Positions 1-9,013 of a stretch of 64,000 nt of DNA are shown here, in pieces. The stretch is taken from positions 327 through 64,326 of the forward strand of contig NZ_JAPNOA010000059.1 in the NCBI RefSeq assembly GCF_026626885.1, read 5' to 3'. This stretch comes from Parathalassolituus penaei (GTDB lineage Bacteria > Pseudomonadota > Gammaproteobacteria > Pseudomonadales > Oceanobacteraceae). The position numbers and the translations under genes are program-made. The number at the start of each line of letters is the position of its first letter. Within the stretch, counting starts at the first letter, position 1. The notes under the pieces are model-generated. The model made no database searches. It was not told where the DNA came from and saw only the letters and a program-made list of their open reading frames with translations.

Positions 1-11
1 ATGGTGAATCT

Positions 12-377
12 ATGAACCGAATATTGACATTAATTATAATCTTATTTTCCTGCTCAACATTTGCAGGCAGCCTTTATTCCTTTGACAAAAACACTGTTCT
101 CTTAAATGCACTAGATCATATCTACTTAAGATATTCTGATTTGGCTAAGCTTGAACTAAAGCCTCAGTCAGTTCAGCCTTCACTGGATAAAGCGGGAAAG
201 CTAGTGGTTACTGTAACGCTGTCTTATCCTGCGAATAATGAATTTGGTTTGTTGTATGTTTGCGCTAAAGTAAATGAAAACGGAAAATTGGTAAATATTC
301 AGAGAGATGTAAGTGCGCGCAATGGACCGGCAAACTTTCTAATGCCAGAGACTCCTGGTTGTTGGGGCAAGCCATAA
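12..377 (+). CDS. Small exported protein of unknown function (121 aa)
   Basis: I do not recognise the family. The N-terminus (residues 1-19) is a short positively charged stretch followed by a hydrophobic run ending in STFAG, a plausible signal peptidase I site, so the product is probably periplasmic. A lipoprotein reading at the Cys just before is possible, but the lipobox is poor. The mature part has two Cys (in the segments YVCAKV and PGCWG), which could form a disulfide, and no catalytic motif I can name. The DNA is clearly more A/T-rich than the genes from 0.6 kb onward, and a transposase remnant follows directly, so the gene may be acquired. Confidence 0.6.
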   Translation: MNRILTLIIILFSCSTFAGSLYSFDKNTVLLNALDHIYLRYSDLAKLELKPQSVQPSLDKAGKLVVTVTLSYPANNEFGLLYVCAKVNENGKLVNIQRDVSARNGPANFLMPETPGCWGKP

Positions 378-400
378 CAAACGGCTGCACGCAGACGTCG

Positions 401-571
401 ATGGTGGTGATCAACTTCGAAGAACAGATCCAGCCAGGTACATTCGAATATGCTCTGCATCATTTGATCTCGGATCGGCTGGATTTAACCCCGTTCGACG
501 ATTTGTACTGCAACGATGGTAAGGCCGGTGGCCCACCCGCCGTTATGGATTCCGGGGCGAGCCCGGAATAA
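401..571 (+). pseudogene. N-terminal remnant of an IS1182-type transposase
   Basis: Residues from the ATG at 401 read MVVINFEEQIQPGTFEYALH and continue through LTPFDDLYCND. This is the characteristic start of IS1182-family transposases, where an (I/V)xF...QIQPGTFE segment is followed by an LDL(S/T)xFD...YxND motif. Homology stops near position 512, and what follows is not transposase but a GC-rich hairpin. Only about 40 of the usual 450 or so residues remain, so this is a dead fragment. Family recognition is from memory of the motif. No terminal inverted repeats of the IS were identified. Confidence 0.7.
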
Positions 572-574
572 CGG
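540..574. repeat. REP-like hairpin
   Basis: ATTCCGGG (549-556) and CCCGGAAT (562-569) pair perfectly across a short loop. The flanking CCGTT (540-544) and AACGG (570-574) extend the stem past a small bulge. The form resembles the dispersed REP/NEMIS-like hairpins of proteobacteria, and its position exactly where the transposase fragment ends suggests it replaced or invaded that element. Copy number elsewhere in the genome cannot be judged here. Confidence 0.5.
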
Positions 575-635
575 AGATGATTGGCATCTGACGTCATAGC
601 CTGCGTGGCCCGGCCAGACGCCAGGCCACCAGCAC

Positions 636-1028
636 CTAAACGCCCGCTTTCAGCCCGTTCATAAAATCCTCCACCTCCGCCGCGGCGCGAAACGCTTCCT
701 GCGCCGCTGGCGCGCCAACGTACGGCAAACTGTGCACCAGCACCGCCCGGATCTCCTCCGGCGTACAACCGTTATTCAATGCACCACGAATATGGCCCTT
801 GAGTTCATTCGGCGCCTTGAGAGCCACCAGCATGGCAATCGTCACCAGCGAGCGGGTATCACGCGGCAGATCATCACGTTGCCAGGTCGAGCCCCAGGCG
901 TGTTCGTTAATCCATTCCTGCAGCGGTTCGGTAAGCGCGGTGCGGTTGTTCATGGCACGCTCGACAAATTCTGCGCCCATCACTTCGGTACGTACCTTGA
1001 GGCCGTTGGCCTTATCCTGTTCTGACAT
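636..1028 (-). CDS. Carboxymuconolactone decarboxylase-family protein
   Basis: A 130-aa protein colinear with PcaC-type 4-carboxymuconolactone decarboxylases: RTEVMGAEFVERAM near the N-terminus, a WGSTW segment, then TRSLVTIAMLVALKAPNELK and HIRGALNNG, the family helices, and EIRAVLVH...GAPAAQEAFR. PcaC decarboxylates gamma-carboxymuconolactone in the protocatechuate branch of beta-ketoadipate metabolism. No other pca genes lie nearby, so this copy may act on another substrate or be a CMD-family protein of different role. The start is supported by GGAGG ten bases before the ATG. It is a cytosolic, single-gene unit transcribed leftward toward the IS remnant. Confidence 0.8.
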   Translation of the reverse strand: MSEQDKANGLKVRTEVMGAEFVERAMNNRTALTEPLQEWINEHAWGSTWQRDDLPRDTRSLVTIAMLVALKAPNELKGHIRGALNNGCTPEEIRAVLVHSLPYVGAPAAQEAFRAAAEVEDFMNGLKAGV

Positions 1029-1227
1029 GCTGAGTCCTCCGTAAAAGTTTGAGAGTAAGTCAGTGATGGCTTGCCGTCACTGCTACTGCAGTCGCGTTTG
1101 TCCGCTGCAAGTCTCCACAACAGGGAGTGAATGGGGGTGACTTGTCATGATTGCTGCCTACAATGGGCGCGGCATCCGCTTGTGATGCCAACCGTCTGTT
1201 CCCATAACGATAATCGACAGAATTCCT

Positions 1228-2112
1228 ATGCCTGCATTGTTTACCGGCGTGATTGCCAGCCTGTTGCTGGTTGCCAATACCCTGTTCTGGGCGCCACTGC
1301 TGCTGCTGTTTGCCCTCTGCAAACTGCTGATGCCGTCGGCGGCCCTGCGCAAACCTTTCAGCAAACTGGTGGATGGCTGCGCCAATGGCTGGATCAGCTG
1401 CAACTCCGGCTGGATGAAACTGACCCAGAAGATGGATTGGCAGATTCGCACTCCCGCCAACCTCAGCACTCAGCAGTGGTATTTTGTGGTCAGTAACCAC
1501 CAGAGCTGGGTGGATATTCTGGTGCTGCAACATGTGCTGAACGGCCGCGTGCCGCTGCTGAAGTTTTTTCTGAAACAGGAGCTGATCTGGGTGCCAATCA
1601 TGGGCATGGCCTGGTGGGCGCTGGATTTCCCGTTCATGAAACGCTACAGCAAGGCCTATCTCGACAAACATCCGGAGAAACGCGGTCAGGACCTCGAAAC
1701 GACTCGCAAGTCCTGCGAGAAATTCCAGACCATCCCCACCAGCGTGATGAATTTTCTCGAAGGCACCCGTTTCACCCAAACCAAACACGACCAGCAGAAG
1801 TCGGCGTATCGGCACCTGCTGCAGCCCAAATCCGGCGGTATGGCGTTTGCGCTGAGTGTGATGGGCGGCCGTTTTAACAGCCTGCTGGATGTCACCATTC
1901 ATTACCCCGACGGTATTCCGACCTTCTGGCAATTTCTGCAGGGGCAGATGCCACGCTGCCAGGTGGTTATTGATGAAAAAGTTATTCCGACGGAACTACT
2001 TGAGGGTGATTACCAGAATGATTCAGACTATCGCACCCGATTCCAGCTCTGGGTCCAGACCCTGTGGCAGGAAAAGGACGAGTTACTGGAATCACTGCGT
2101 ACGGATGACTGA
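1228..2112 (+). CDS. PlsC/YihG-type 1-acylglycerol-3-phosphate acyltransferase
   Basis: A 294-aa membrane-associated acyltransferase. The N-terminal ~40 residues are hydrophobic (a membrane anchor), followed by the NHQSWVD block (the NHxxxxD catalytic motif), a PLLKFFLK...WVPIMGMAWWALDFPFMKR segment, and NFLEGTRFT (the EGTR substrate-binding block). This arrangement and length match YihG-type acyltransferases, which transfer acyl chains to lysophosphatidic acid or related lysophospholipids at the inner membrane. The gene runs head to tail with cysK, separated by about 54 nt. A divergent CMD-family gene lies upstream, so the promoter should be in 1029-1227. Confidence 0.85.
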   Translation: MPALFTGVIASLLLVANTLFWAPLLLLFALCKLLMPSAALRKPFSKLVDGCANGWISCNSGWMKLTQKMDWQIRTPANLSTQQWYFVVSNHQSWVDILVLQHVLNGRVPLLKFFLKQELIWVPIMGMAWWALDFPFMKRYSKAYLDKHPEKRGQDLETTRKSCEKFQTIPTSVMNFLEGTRFTQTKHDQQKSAYRHLLQPKSGGMAFALSVMGGRFNSLLDVTIHYPDGIPTFWQFLQGQMPRCQVVIDEKVIPTELLEGDYQNDSDYRTRFQLWVQTLWQEKDELLESLRTDD

Positions 2113-2166
2113 ACCGCGCTGCGGATGGTCATCACGCCCCTGCCTGTGAATGGAGACAGCAAAAGC

Positions 2167-3114
2167 ATGAAAGTATTTGAAGACGTCAGCCAGTCGATTG
2201 GCAACACTCCCCTGGTGCGTATCCGTACCCTGACCAATCACCCGGCCCTGTACGCCAAACTGGAAAGCCGCAACCCGGCCCAGTCGGTCAAGTGCCGCAT
2301 CGGCGCCAACATGATCTGGCAAGCCGAAAAAGATGGTCTGCTGAAACCAGGCATGGAAATCGTTGAGCCAACCTCCGGTAACACCGGTATTGCGCTGGCG
2401 TTTGTGGGTGCAGCCCGCGGTTACAAGGTGACCCTGACCATGCCGGAAACCATGAGCATCGAACGCCGCAAGGTGATGATGGCTCTGGGTGCCAACCTGG
2501 TGCTGACCGAAGGCCCGAAAGGCATGAAAGGTGCTGTCGACAAGGCCGCCGAGCTGGTTGCTGAAAACCCTGAAACCCGCATCATGCTGCAACAGTTCAA
2601 CAACCCGGCCAACCCGGCGATCCACGAACAGACCACCGGTCCGGAAATCTGGAACGACACCGATGGCAAGATCGACATCCTGGTAGCGGGTGTTGGTACT
2701 GGCGGTACCATTTCCGGTATTTCCCGTTTCATCAAGAAACACAAGGCCATTACTTCGGTAGCGGTAGAACCGTCAGCATCGCCTATCATTACCCAGAAGC
2801 GTGCCGGTGAAGACCTGACTCCAGGCCCTCACAAGATCCAGGGCATTGGTGCCAACTTTATTCCGGGCAACCTCGACCTTGATCTGATCGACCGCGTTGA
2901 GCAGGTCAGCAACGAAGAAGCGATGGCAACTGCCCACAAGCTGATGTCCCAGGAAGGTATCCTTGCCGGTATTTCCTGTGGTGCAGCCCTGACCGCCGCC
3001 CTGCGTCTGGCCGATGATCCGGCTAACCAGGACAAGGTGATTGTGGTGATTCTGCCGGACTCTGGTGAGCGTTATCTCACCTCCCCTCTGTTCGAAGGCT
3101 TCTTCGACAAGTAA
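2167..3114 (+). CDS. cysK: Cysteine synthase A (O-acetylserine sulfhydrylase)
   Basis: A PLP enzyme that makes cysteine from O-acetylserine and sulfide. From the ATG at 2167 (GGAG upstream) the protein is 315 aa, close to the 323 aa of E. coli CysK. SIGNTPLV opens the fold, K42 in [11 protein letters not shown] is the PLP-binding lysine, [11 protein letters not shown] is the substrate-loop motif, and [10 protein letters not shown] binds the PLP phosphate. C-terminal SCGAA and PDSGERYL are also in family register. The SVKCR version of the lysine motif favours CysK over CysM. An in-frame upstream start at 2125 would add 14 residues with no homology and is less likely. A hairpin terminator follows. 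Confidence 0.93.
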   Translation: MKVFEDVSQSIGNTPLVRIRTLTNHPALYAKLESRNPAQSVKCRIGANMIWQAEKDGLLKPGMEIVEPTSGNTGIALAFVGAARGYKVTLTMPETMSIERRKVMMALGANLVLTEGPKGMKGAVDKAAELVAENPETRIMLQQFNNPANPAIHEQTTGPEIWNDTDGKIDILVAGVGTGGTISGISRFIKKHKAITSVAVEPSASPIITQKRAGEDLTPGPHKIQGIGANFIPGNLDLDLIDRVEQVSNEEAMATAHKLMSQEGILAGISCGAALTAALRLADDPANQDKVIVVILPDSGERYLTSPLFEGFFDK

Positions 3115-3129
3115 TCTGCCAGCCACAGA

Positions 3130-3162
3130 CTGCCAGCGCCCTGCTGGCAGCCTGTTTGCATA
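3130..3162 (+). terminator. Probable terminator of cysK
   Basis: CTGCCAGC (3130-3137) pairs with GCTGGCAG (3143-3150) around a 5-nt loop. A T-rich stretch follows a few bases later (ending in five T at about 3163). It lies 16 nt after the cysK stop. The T-run is not immediately adjacent, so its strength is uncertain. Confidence 0.5.
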
Positions 3163-3199
3163 ATTTTTCAGCATCCCTGTTTTGCCTTCCGAGGCCACC

Positions 3200-4447
3200 A
3201 TGATCCGCGTTCTGTCCATGTTCGCTGCCGCTCTGCTGATGTACGGCTGCTCGACCAATAGTCCCCAGACATCTGACGATGCCACCACCAGCATTGATCC
3301 GGTCACTCATCGCCCGGTTCGTAAGGCGGATTTGCCTCCGGAGATTTATCCACCCGCCCGCCAGGGTCCGGCTCAACCCGGTATTGGTGAAGCCCTGTGC
3401 TGGAGCCAGCTGCCAGGCTGGAAAGACGACCCGGTTGAAGAAGCCCTGCCGGCAATTCTGGCGCAATGCAAGCTGATGACCGGCAAAGACCCGGCCTGGG
3501 AAGAAGTCTGTGAAGAAGCGCCGTTTCAGGCCAAGGACAGCGCCCACGCGTTTATCCAGTCGCACTTTCTGCCCCACCGCATTTACAACCGTGACGGTGG
3601 TACCGACGGCCTGTTCACCGGTTATTACGAACCGATCCTGCATGGCAGCCTGACTCCGGACAGCCGTTACCGTTACCCGCTCTACAAGCGTCCAACCGAT
3701 CTGGTTAATGCCACCACCGACCCGACTCTTGCCAACGTACAGGGCAAACGTGCCCGTGGCCGTCTGGTAAAAACCAGTAACGGCAAAAAGAAAATGGTGC
3801 CGTATTACTCCCGCGCCGAAATTGATGGCGCTGGCCGCCCGCTCAAGGGCAAGGAACTGGTGTGGGTGGACGACCCGGATGATGCCTTTTTCCTGCATGT
3901 GCAGGGCTCCGGCCGTGTGCAGTTAACCGACGGCAGCCTGATGGCGGTGGGTTACGCCGATCAGAACGGCCATCCATACAAGTCGATTGGCCGCTGGTTG
4001 GTCGATAACGGTTATATGACGCTGGAAGAAGTGTCGATGCAGAGTATTCGCCAGTGGTTGCAGGATAATCCCAAAGAAGCCCAGACCCTGCGTAACCGCA
4101 ATCCGAGTTATGTATTTTTCTATCAGCGCGACAACGTCAACGAGGGCCCAAAAGGCTCGATGAATATTCCGCTGACACCGGTTCGCAGTGCCGCGGTTGA
4201 CCGTACCCTGATTCCACTGGGCACTCCGCTGTGGATCGACACCGTTCTGCCCGGTGACAACCAGCCGTTCCAGCGTCTGCTGATGGCGCAGGATACTGGC
4301 GGTGCTATTAACGGTCCGGTGCGTGCCGACGTGTTCTGGGGACAGGGTGAACGCGCCGAAAAAATGGCGGGCGATATGAAACAGCCTGGCACCCTGTATG
4401 CGTTCCTGCCGCGCAAGGCCGACGAGAAAGAGTTGTGTCGGCGCTGA
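3200..4447 (+). CDS. mltA: Membrane-bound lytic murein transglycosylase A
   Basis: A 415-aa outer-membrane lipoprotein that cleaves peptidoglycan glycan strands to 1,6-anhydromuropeptides. The chosen ATG (3200) gives a signal sequence with a lipobox-like MYGC at Cys17. The MltA domain shows FTGYYEPILHGS, FFLHVQGSGRVQL and the C-terminal 3D domain with QDTGGAI, where D365 matches the catalytic aspartate. GPVRADVFWG and GTLYAFLP close the domain as in E. coli MltA. The next gene begins inside its last codons, so the two are probably co-transcribed. An upstream TTG start at 3182 would push the signal peptide inward and is disfavoured. Confidence 0.92.
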   Translation: MIRVLSMFAAALLMYGCSTNSPQTSDDATTSIDPVTHRPVRKADLPPEIYPPARQGPAQPGIGEALCWSQLPGWKDDPVEEALPAILAQCKLMTGKDPAWEEVCEEAPFQAKDSAHAFIQSHFLPHRIYNRDGGTDGLFTGYYEPILHGSLTPDSRYRYPLYKRPTDLVNATTDPTLANVQGKRARGRLVKTSNGKKKMVPYYSRAEIDGAGRPLKGKELVWVDDPDDAFFLHVQGSGRVQLTDGSLMAVGYADQNGHPYKSIGRWLVDNGYMTLEEVSMQSIRQWLQDNPKEAQTLRNRNPSYVFFYQRDNVNEGPKGSMNIPLTPVRSAAVDRTLIPLGTPLWIDTVLPGDNQPFQRLLMAQDTGGAINGPVRADVFWGQGERAEKMAGDMKQPGTLYAFLPRKADEKELCRR

Positions 4448-5043
4448 TCCAGCTGCACGAGGGGGAAACCCTGCTGGCGGGTGATCTCGATTATTACCCG
4501 CAGGCAATCTCCCCCGCCCACGCCGATCCGCTGTTCCAACAACTACTGGCGGAACTGCCGTGGCATAGTGACCGTATTACGGTGTACGGCAAGGAACATA
4601 CGATTCCACGCCTGCAGTGCTGGCTAGGAGATAACGGGCTGGCCTATACCTATTCCGGCAAACGACTGCAAACCCTGCCCTGGCATCCTCACCTGCTCAG
4701 CATGGCGCAGGAACTGCAAAACCTGCTGCAACGCCCCTTCAACTCAGTACTCTGCAACCGTTATCGCAATGGCAACGACGGCATGGGCTGGCACGCCGAT
4801 GACGAACCGGAACTGGGGCCTGCGCCCTGTATTGTGTCGGTGAGTCTGGGAGCCGAGCGCGATTTTGCCTTGCGCCGCAAAGGCGAAACCCGGCAATGGG
4901 GCAAACTGCCATTGGCGCATGGCAGCCTGGTGGTGATGAACAGTGGAATGCAGTCACGCTGGCAACATGCCGTACCCAAACGCGCAGGCATCGCGGCCGA
5001 GCGTATCAATCTGACGTTCCGCTATCTGCAGCCGGGACATTGA
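4435..5043 (+). CDS. AlkB-family 2-oxoglutarate/Fe(II) dioxygenase
   Basis: A 202-aa protein with the AlkB double-stranded beta-helix signature: PRLQCWLGD and YSGKRL in the substrate lid, FNSVLCNRYRNGNDGMGWHADDE carrying the HxD iron-binding pair, SVSLGAERDFALRRK, and a distal QHAVPK His plus RINLTFRYL whose arginines bind 2-oxoglutarate. The short length is closest to ALKBH2/3-like bacterial AlkB homologues that oxidatively repair 1-methyladenine and 3-methylcytosine. The start is GTG at 4435, overlapping the mltA stop by 13 nt and preceded by GAGAAAGAG, so it is probably translationally coupled to mltA. The exact start is uncertain because no ATG lies near the conserved part. Confidence 0.85.
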   Translation: MSALIQLHEGETLLAGDLDYYPQAISPAHADPLFQQLLAELPWHSDRITVYGKEHTIPRLQCWLGDNGLAYTYSGKRLQTLPWHPHLLSMAQELQNLLQRPFNSVLCNRYRNGNDGMGWHADDEPELGPAPCIVSVSLGAERDFALRRKGETRQWGKLPLAHGSLVVMNSGMQSRWQHAVPKRAGIAAERINLTFRYLQPGH

Positions 5044-5547
5044 TCCCCGCCATAGATTTAATGCCAATCAGTTAGGGACTTATCAACACTGGACGGCATA
5101 GTGACCATCCCCCTGCTCGTATTTTTATGGCCGCAAGGATGTCGGACCCGGGATTACGTGTCCGATTCATTCCCTCGGTCATTTCCTGATCATCGATTGC
5201 TGAATTTGCCCAGCGCAGCTGGCTACACCATTGCCCATCTGGGCGAGCCGGGGTTCACCGCAACGGCCGACCCGGCCGGGGCATGGATGCCCCCGCCAGG
5301 CCAGTTGGCACAGGGATGTGCCATCTGGCCGGGGTCGAAAAGCCGTTGTCGGTGAAAACCGGAAGCACGAGCCCAGTCGGGCTAAGCAGGGGGAGGCCCG
5401 CCCGGCCGGGGGACAAGGTCCCCCATGAGGGCATACGGTAGAGCCAATTAACAGGCCGTGCAGGTCGTATTGCTATTCGATGCAAGAACGAAGGGTAAGA
5501 GATCAGCATTACACAGCAGACTCGCTTGGCGGAGCAGTCTTGCCGCT
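5044..5547. repeat. Hairpin-rich intergenic region, no convincing gene
   Basis: About 500 nt without a supported gene. Two strong hairpins stand out. At 5299-5330, two 14-nt arms pair with one mismatch around a GGGA loop. At 5408-5424, GGGGGAC pairs with GTCCCCC around AAG. The stretch between also holds GGCATGGATGCC and repeated GGCCGGG blocks. Short open frames on both strands here are explained by the GC-rich repeats. This looks like a cluster of dispersed intergenic repeats between the mltA-alkB unit and the convergent gene at 5548-6741. Confidence 0.45.
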
Positions 5548-6741
5548 TCAGCGGCCGATCACCGCTTCCAGTCGCAACATCAGGGCGGGCACTGTCTTGT
5601 ATTCATGGGCGGCTTCCCACACCAGCTCCGGTGCAATTTCCGCAAACACCCAGTTACTGTAAATCTGGCGACGATAACGCACGCTGGAACTGTAGCTGTT
5701 GAAGGTCAGATCCTGGCGGGTATCTCCTGAGGCACCACTGATAAAACCGATAGCCGCGCGGCTGCTGAGCTCGTGGTACAGCGCCGCGCTATAGTTCAGT
5801 TTGAAGTAGTCATCGTTAAGCTGGTAACCGGCCTTGGCATTCAGACGCAGCAGCTTGTGTTCGGCAATCGGGTGGTCAATCTGCACGGCGCTGTCTTCGC
5901 CCCAACCATCAGAGCTGTAGTAGAACAAGCGCTGGGTGGCACGGAAATCCCAACCCGGCAGGCTGAAATAACGACGGGCACGAAAGCGGCTGAACGGGTC
6001 TGGCGGAAACCCCCAGCGAATACCGGTATCAATATCGGTTTTCCACTGCTCACCTTCACGAATGATAAAACGCAGGGCGGCGGTGTAATTGTTGTTCTCG
6101 ATACTTTCCAGCGGGTTGGATTCGCGGTTTTCTTCTTCTTCCGATTGCACCAGCAGGTTCAGACGTTCGTTGGTGTGAGGAAATACCAGTTTGACACTGA
6201 GGCCAAAGCGGTAATCGACCGGCTCTCCGATCTTGCGACGGGTGTACGACGACAACACCGCGCTACTGCCGCGCACGTCGTCTTCGAGAATGTCTTCGTT
6301 AAAAAACGTATCAACAAAAAAGCCGTCGAGCTGGCCCGACAGATGATCCAGATAACCAGCCATCGCATGGCGTGAACGTTCGATACGGGATTCTTCCGAT
6401 TCGGACAGATCGGAGGATACTTCGTCCAGTTCCTGGTCCAGCTCAGCGCTGGTGTCTGTTGCACTGGTAGCAGGTACCGCGTCAGGAGCAACAACAGGAA
6501 CCACAGCGTCGGGGCTGCTGGTATCTGAAAGCGATGTATCAGCGTCAGAATCCATGCTGGCAGCCGCTGAGTCACCAGCCACTGTATCGCCATCAGCGGT
6601 ATCGGGCAGTATAGCCGTGGCAGACACGGCGGCACTATCAGCCACGGTTGGTACAGGAGCGGGTTCCTCTGCAGCCGCCACCATAGCCGGTATCAGCAGC
6701 ATCCCGACTATCCCTGTAACCAGCCTGCATCCGTTACCCAT
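5548..6741 (-). CDS. Predicted outer-membrane/exported protein, unknown family
   Basis: From the ATG at 6741 (GAGGTG upstream) the product is 397 aa. Residues 1-25 are a signal peptide ending in AMVAAAEE. Residues ~26-100 are a low-complexity Ala/Asp/Ser/Thr/Pro-rich acidic linker. The C-terminal two thirds (LDGFFVDTFFNED onward) alternates polar and hydrophobic residues, with many aromatic girdle residues, as in a small beta-barrel (YRFGLSVKLVFP, YFSLPGWDFRATQRLFYYSS, WVFAEIAPELVWE). The last residue is Arg rather than the usual terminal aromatic, so the barrel call is inference. It is followed 7 nt upstream on the same strand by fieF and is probably in its operon. Confidence 0.6.
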   Translation of the reverse strand: MGNGCRLVTGIVGMLLIPAMVAAAEEPAPVPTVADSAAVSATAILPDTADGDTVAGDSAAASMDSDADTSLSDTSSPDAVVPVVAPDAVPATSATDTSAELDQELDEVSSDLSESEESRIERSRHAMAGYLDHLSGQLDGFFVDTFFNEDILEDDVRGSSAVLSSYTRRKIGEPVDYRFGLSVKLVFPHTNERLNLLVQSEEEENRESNPLESIENNNYTAALRFIIREGEQWKTDIDTGIRWGFPPDPFSRFRARRYFSLPGWDFRATQRLFYYSSDGWGEDSAVQIDHPIAEHKLLRLNAKAGYQLNDDYFKLNYSAALYHELSSRAAIGFISGASGDTRQDLTFNSYSSSVRYRRQIYSNWVFAEIAPELVWEAAHEYKTVPALMLRLEAVIGR

Positions 6742-6748
6742 GATCACC

Positions 6749-7615
6749 TCAGACCGGATCGTGATGAATCAGCACTTCCGCCTGCGGGAAGCGTTCCAGA
6801 AAGGCTTTTTCCACCTGCTGACCAATGGCGTGCGCCTGCCGCAACGGCAGATTGCCCTCCATCTCGATATCCACCTGAATAAACTGCATGGTACCGGCCT
6901 GACGGGTTTTAAGGCCGTGATACCCCTGCACACCCGGCACGGCCATCATGATCTGGCGTAATGCTTCTTCGTCCTCGTCGGACAACGACTGGTCCATCAG
7001 CACCGACAGCGCTGACGTCACAATTTCATATACGCTGTGCAGCAGCACAAAGGCAATCAGCAGGGCAACCACCGGGTCCATCCAGTAATAACCGGCCCAG
7101 GAAGCCGCCAGTGCCACCACCACCGCAATACTGGTCAGAATATCACCATAGTAGTGCGCGGAATCGGCACGAATCGCCAGCGAGCCGGTCTTGCGGTAGA
7201 CATAACGCTGGTACATCACCAGACCCACGGTCATCAGGCCGGAAAACACCATCACACCGATGCTTTCTGCCAACGCCTGTACCGGCTGGGGATTCAGCAG
7301 ACGGTCGGTAACGTGAATCAGCAGAGCCGCCGCAGAACCGAGAATAAACGCCGACTGAATCAGCGCCGCCAGACCTTCGGCCTTGCTGTGACCGAACGGG
7401 TGATCGTTATCCGCAGGCATCAGGGCATAACGTACGGCAAAGAAATTCACCACCGACGCGGCAATGTCCATCAGGGAATCCAGCAAGGACGACAACACAC
7501 TGGTGGAGTCACTGACCAGCCAGGCCAGCATTTTGGCGATCAACAAGGTCACGGCCACAGCAATGGAAGCCATGGCAGCACGTTGAATCAGGACAGAATT
7601 GTCAGCAGTCGGCAT
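6749..7615 (-). CDS. fieF: Cation-efflux (CDF) transporter, FieF-like
   Basis: A 288-aa inner-membrane zinc/iron efflux protein of the cation diffusion facilitator family. Six hydrophobic segments are interrupted by LLDSLMD (the first metal-site aspartates), HPFGHSKAE on the cytosolic face, and ADSAHYYGDI with the second transport-site pair. The C-terminal domain (VPGVQGYHGLKTRQAGTMQF ... VDIEMEGNLPLRQAHAIGQQVEKA ... VLIHHDP) aligns closely with E. coli FieF. The start at 7615 is preferred over an upstream one at 7663 because GAGG lies 7 nt upstream and family N-termini begin here. Confidence 0.88.
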   Translation of the reverse strand: MPTADNSVLIQRAAMASIAVAVTLLIAKMLAWLVSDSTSVLSSLLDSLMDIAASVVNFFAVRYALMPADNDHPFGHSKAEGLAALIQSAFILGSAAALLIHVTDRLLNPQPVQALAESIGVMVFSGLMTVGLVMYQRYVYRKTGSLAIRADSAHYYGDILTSIAVVVALAASWAGYYWMDPVVALLIAFVLLHSVYEIVTSALSVLMDQSLSDEDEEALRQIMMAVPGVQGYHGLKTRQAGTMQFIQVDIEMEGNLPLRQAHAIGQQVEKAFLERFPQAEVLIHHDPV

Positions 7616-7732
7616 AGACGCCTCATTCGGATGGTTTGAGGTGATTATGCCAGAGTCTGGCAATGGTGCTATCGAGCTGTATTGTCAGGGCGCAAGAGAT
7701 GACACAGGCATCCGATCAAGCCGCAGCATCAA

Positions 7733-9013
7733 TCAGCCAAGATTGACACTTGCCTCGTAGCCATCGGCACCGCCCTGGTTGCGATAGGCCCAGCCCAGAC
7801 GCCGGGTCAGGCGTTCAGTCAGTTGCAGGCCCAGACCAAAACCGAGATCAGCATTGCTGTTTTCACCCGGTTGCTGCTGATTACGGTTAAAAATACGCAC
7901 CGTGCTGCCCTGCTGTTCGATCAGCACCTCACCTTCCCAGGTATGCTGGAAGGCATTACGAATCAGGTTGCCCAGCACAATCCGCGCGGCACTTTCCGAA
8001 ATCAGCAGGCGACATGGCGTGGTGTTGACCGTCAGCTGCACCTGTTTGTTGGCGAGCAGATAACGCATGTCTTCTACCAGTTGCTGGATCAGCAGCGCCA
8101 GATCCAGCTCATGGGCAGGTAATTCTTCCAGCTCGTCACGGCTCAGCCACAACAGGGTTTCGGTCAGGTAGGTCATGGTCTGACCGGCACGCTGCAATCG
8201 CGCCAGCGCCGCACTGCGTAGCTGGTCTGCCGCCGGGCCTTCACGTCCGGCCAGCTTGTTGAGCAGATCAACGTTGGAGCGCACCACACTGATCGGCGTG
8301 CGTAACTCGTGGCTGGTATGGCGCAGGAATGCCTGTTCGCGCTCCAGACTGTCGTGAACACTGGCCAGGCTGCTGCGAATGGTTTCCGCCAGTTGATCGA
8401 GATCGGGGTAGCCAAAATCCGGTGTTGGTTCGGCCAGCTGGGCCGGTTGCAGGTTACGGGTCCAGCCCACCAGCCGTGATAACGGTACTGAAAACCAGTA
8501 AAACAGCAGCAAACCCACACCCACCAGCAGCAGCAGACTGCCTGCCACCATGACGTAGAGATCACGGCGGCTGTCGTTCATCCGCGATTCCATCAACGTG
8601 TTACGTGGACTGCGTTGCAAGCGGCGCGACACCAGCCATTCACCATCGGCCACCGGATAACGCAGCAGGAAAAAAATCTCCGCCGGTGCATGACCCCAAT
8701 GTGGCTGGTATTCCTTCATGAGTACACCCTGCTCAAGGGGTAATTCGCCAAAGGCTTCACGCACGTTTTGCGGCAGCTCGTCCCAGTGACGGGCAAAGTG
8801 GAAATCGCGGAACTCGGTGCTGCCACTGTTGCTTTGCGGGCTGGCCATAAATGCCGTCAGGGTCTGCTCCATATCGCGCAGCATCACCGAATCCATACCA
8901 CGAATAAAATTGCGGGCACTGAACACCGAATAACCAATGGCCAGCGCGCTGCCCACCAGCAAAAACGCCAGCAGCATTATGGTGGTGAGACGTAAACGCG
9001 GGGCGCTGATCAT
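7733..9013 (-). CDS. Two-component sensor histidine kinase
   Basis: A 426-aa inner-membrane kinase. TM1 (about residues 9-31) and TM2 (about 152-173) bracket a ~120-residue periplasmic sensor region. A HAMP-like linker, then HTSHELRTP with phosphoacceptor H235, and a compact ATPase domain (LGNLIRNAFQHT as N box, DLGFGLGLQLTERL as G2 box) follow. The ATPase domain is short and ends soon after the G2 box, as in the QseC/PhoQ/CreC-like group. The start overlaps the stop of the response regulator by ATGA, so the pair is translationally coupled. The stimulus cannot be inferred. The neighbours fieF and an OM protein hint at an envelope or metal signal, which is speculation. Confidence 0.9.
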   Translation of the reverse strand: MISAPRLRLTTIMLLAFLLVGSALAIGYSVFSARNFIRGMDSVMLRDMEQTLTAFMASPQSNSGSTEFRDFHFARHWDELPQNVREAFGELPLEQGVLMKEYQPHWGHAPAEIFFLLRYPVADGEWLVSRRLQRSPRNTLMESRMNDSRRDLYVMVAGSLLLLVGVGLLLFYWFSVPLSRLVGWTRNLQPAQLAEPTPDFGYPDLDQLAETIRSSLASVHDSLEREQAFLRHTSHELRTPISVVRSNVDLLNKLAGREGPAADQLRSAALARLQRAGQTMTYLTETLLWLSRDELEELPAHELDLALLIQQLVEDMRYLLANKQVQLTVNTTPCRLLISESAARIVLGNLIRNAFQHTWEGEVLIEQQGSTVRIFNRNQQQPGENSNADLGFGLGLQLTERLTRRLGWAYRNQGGADGYEASVNLG

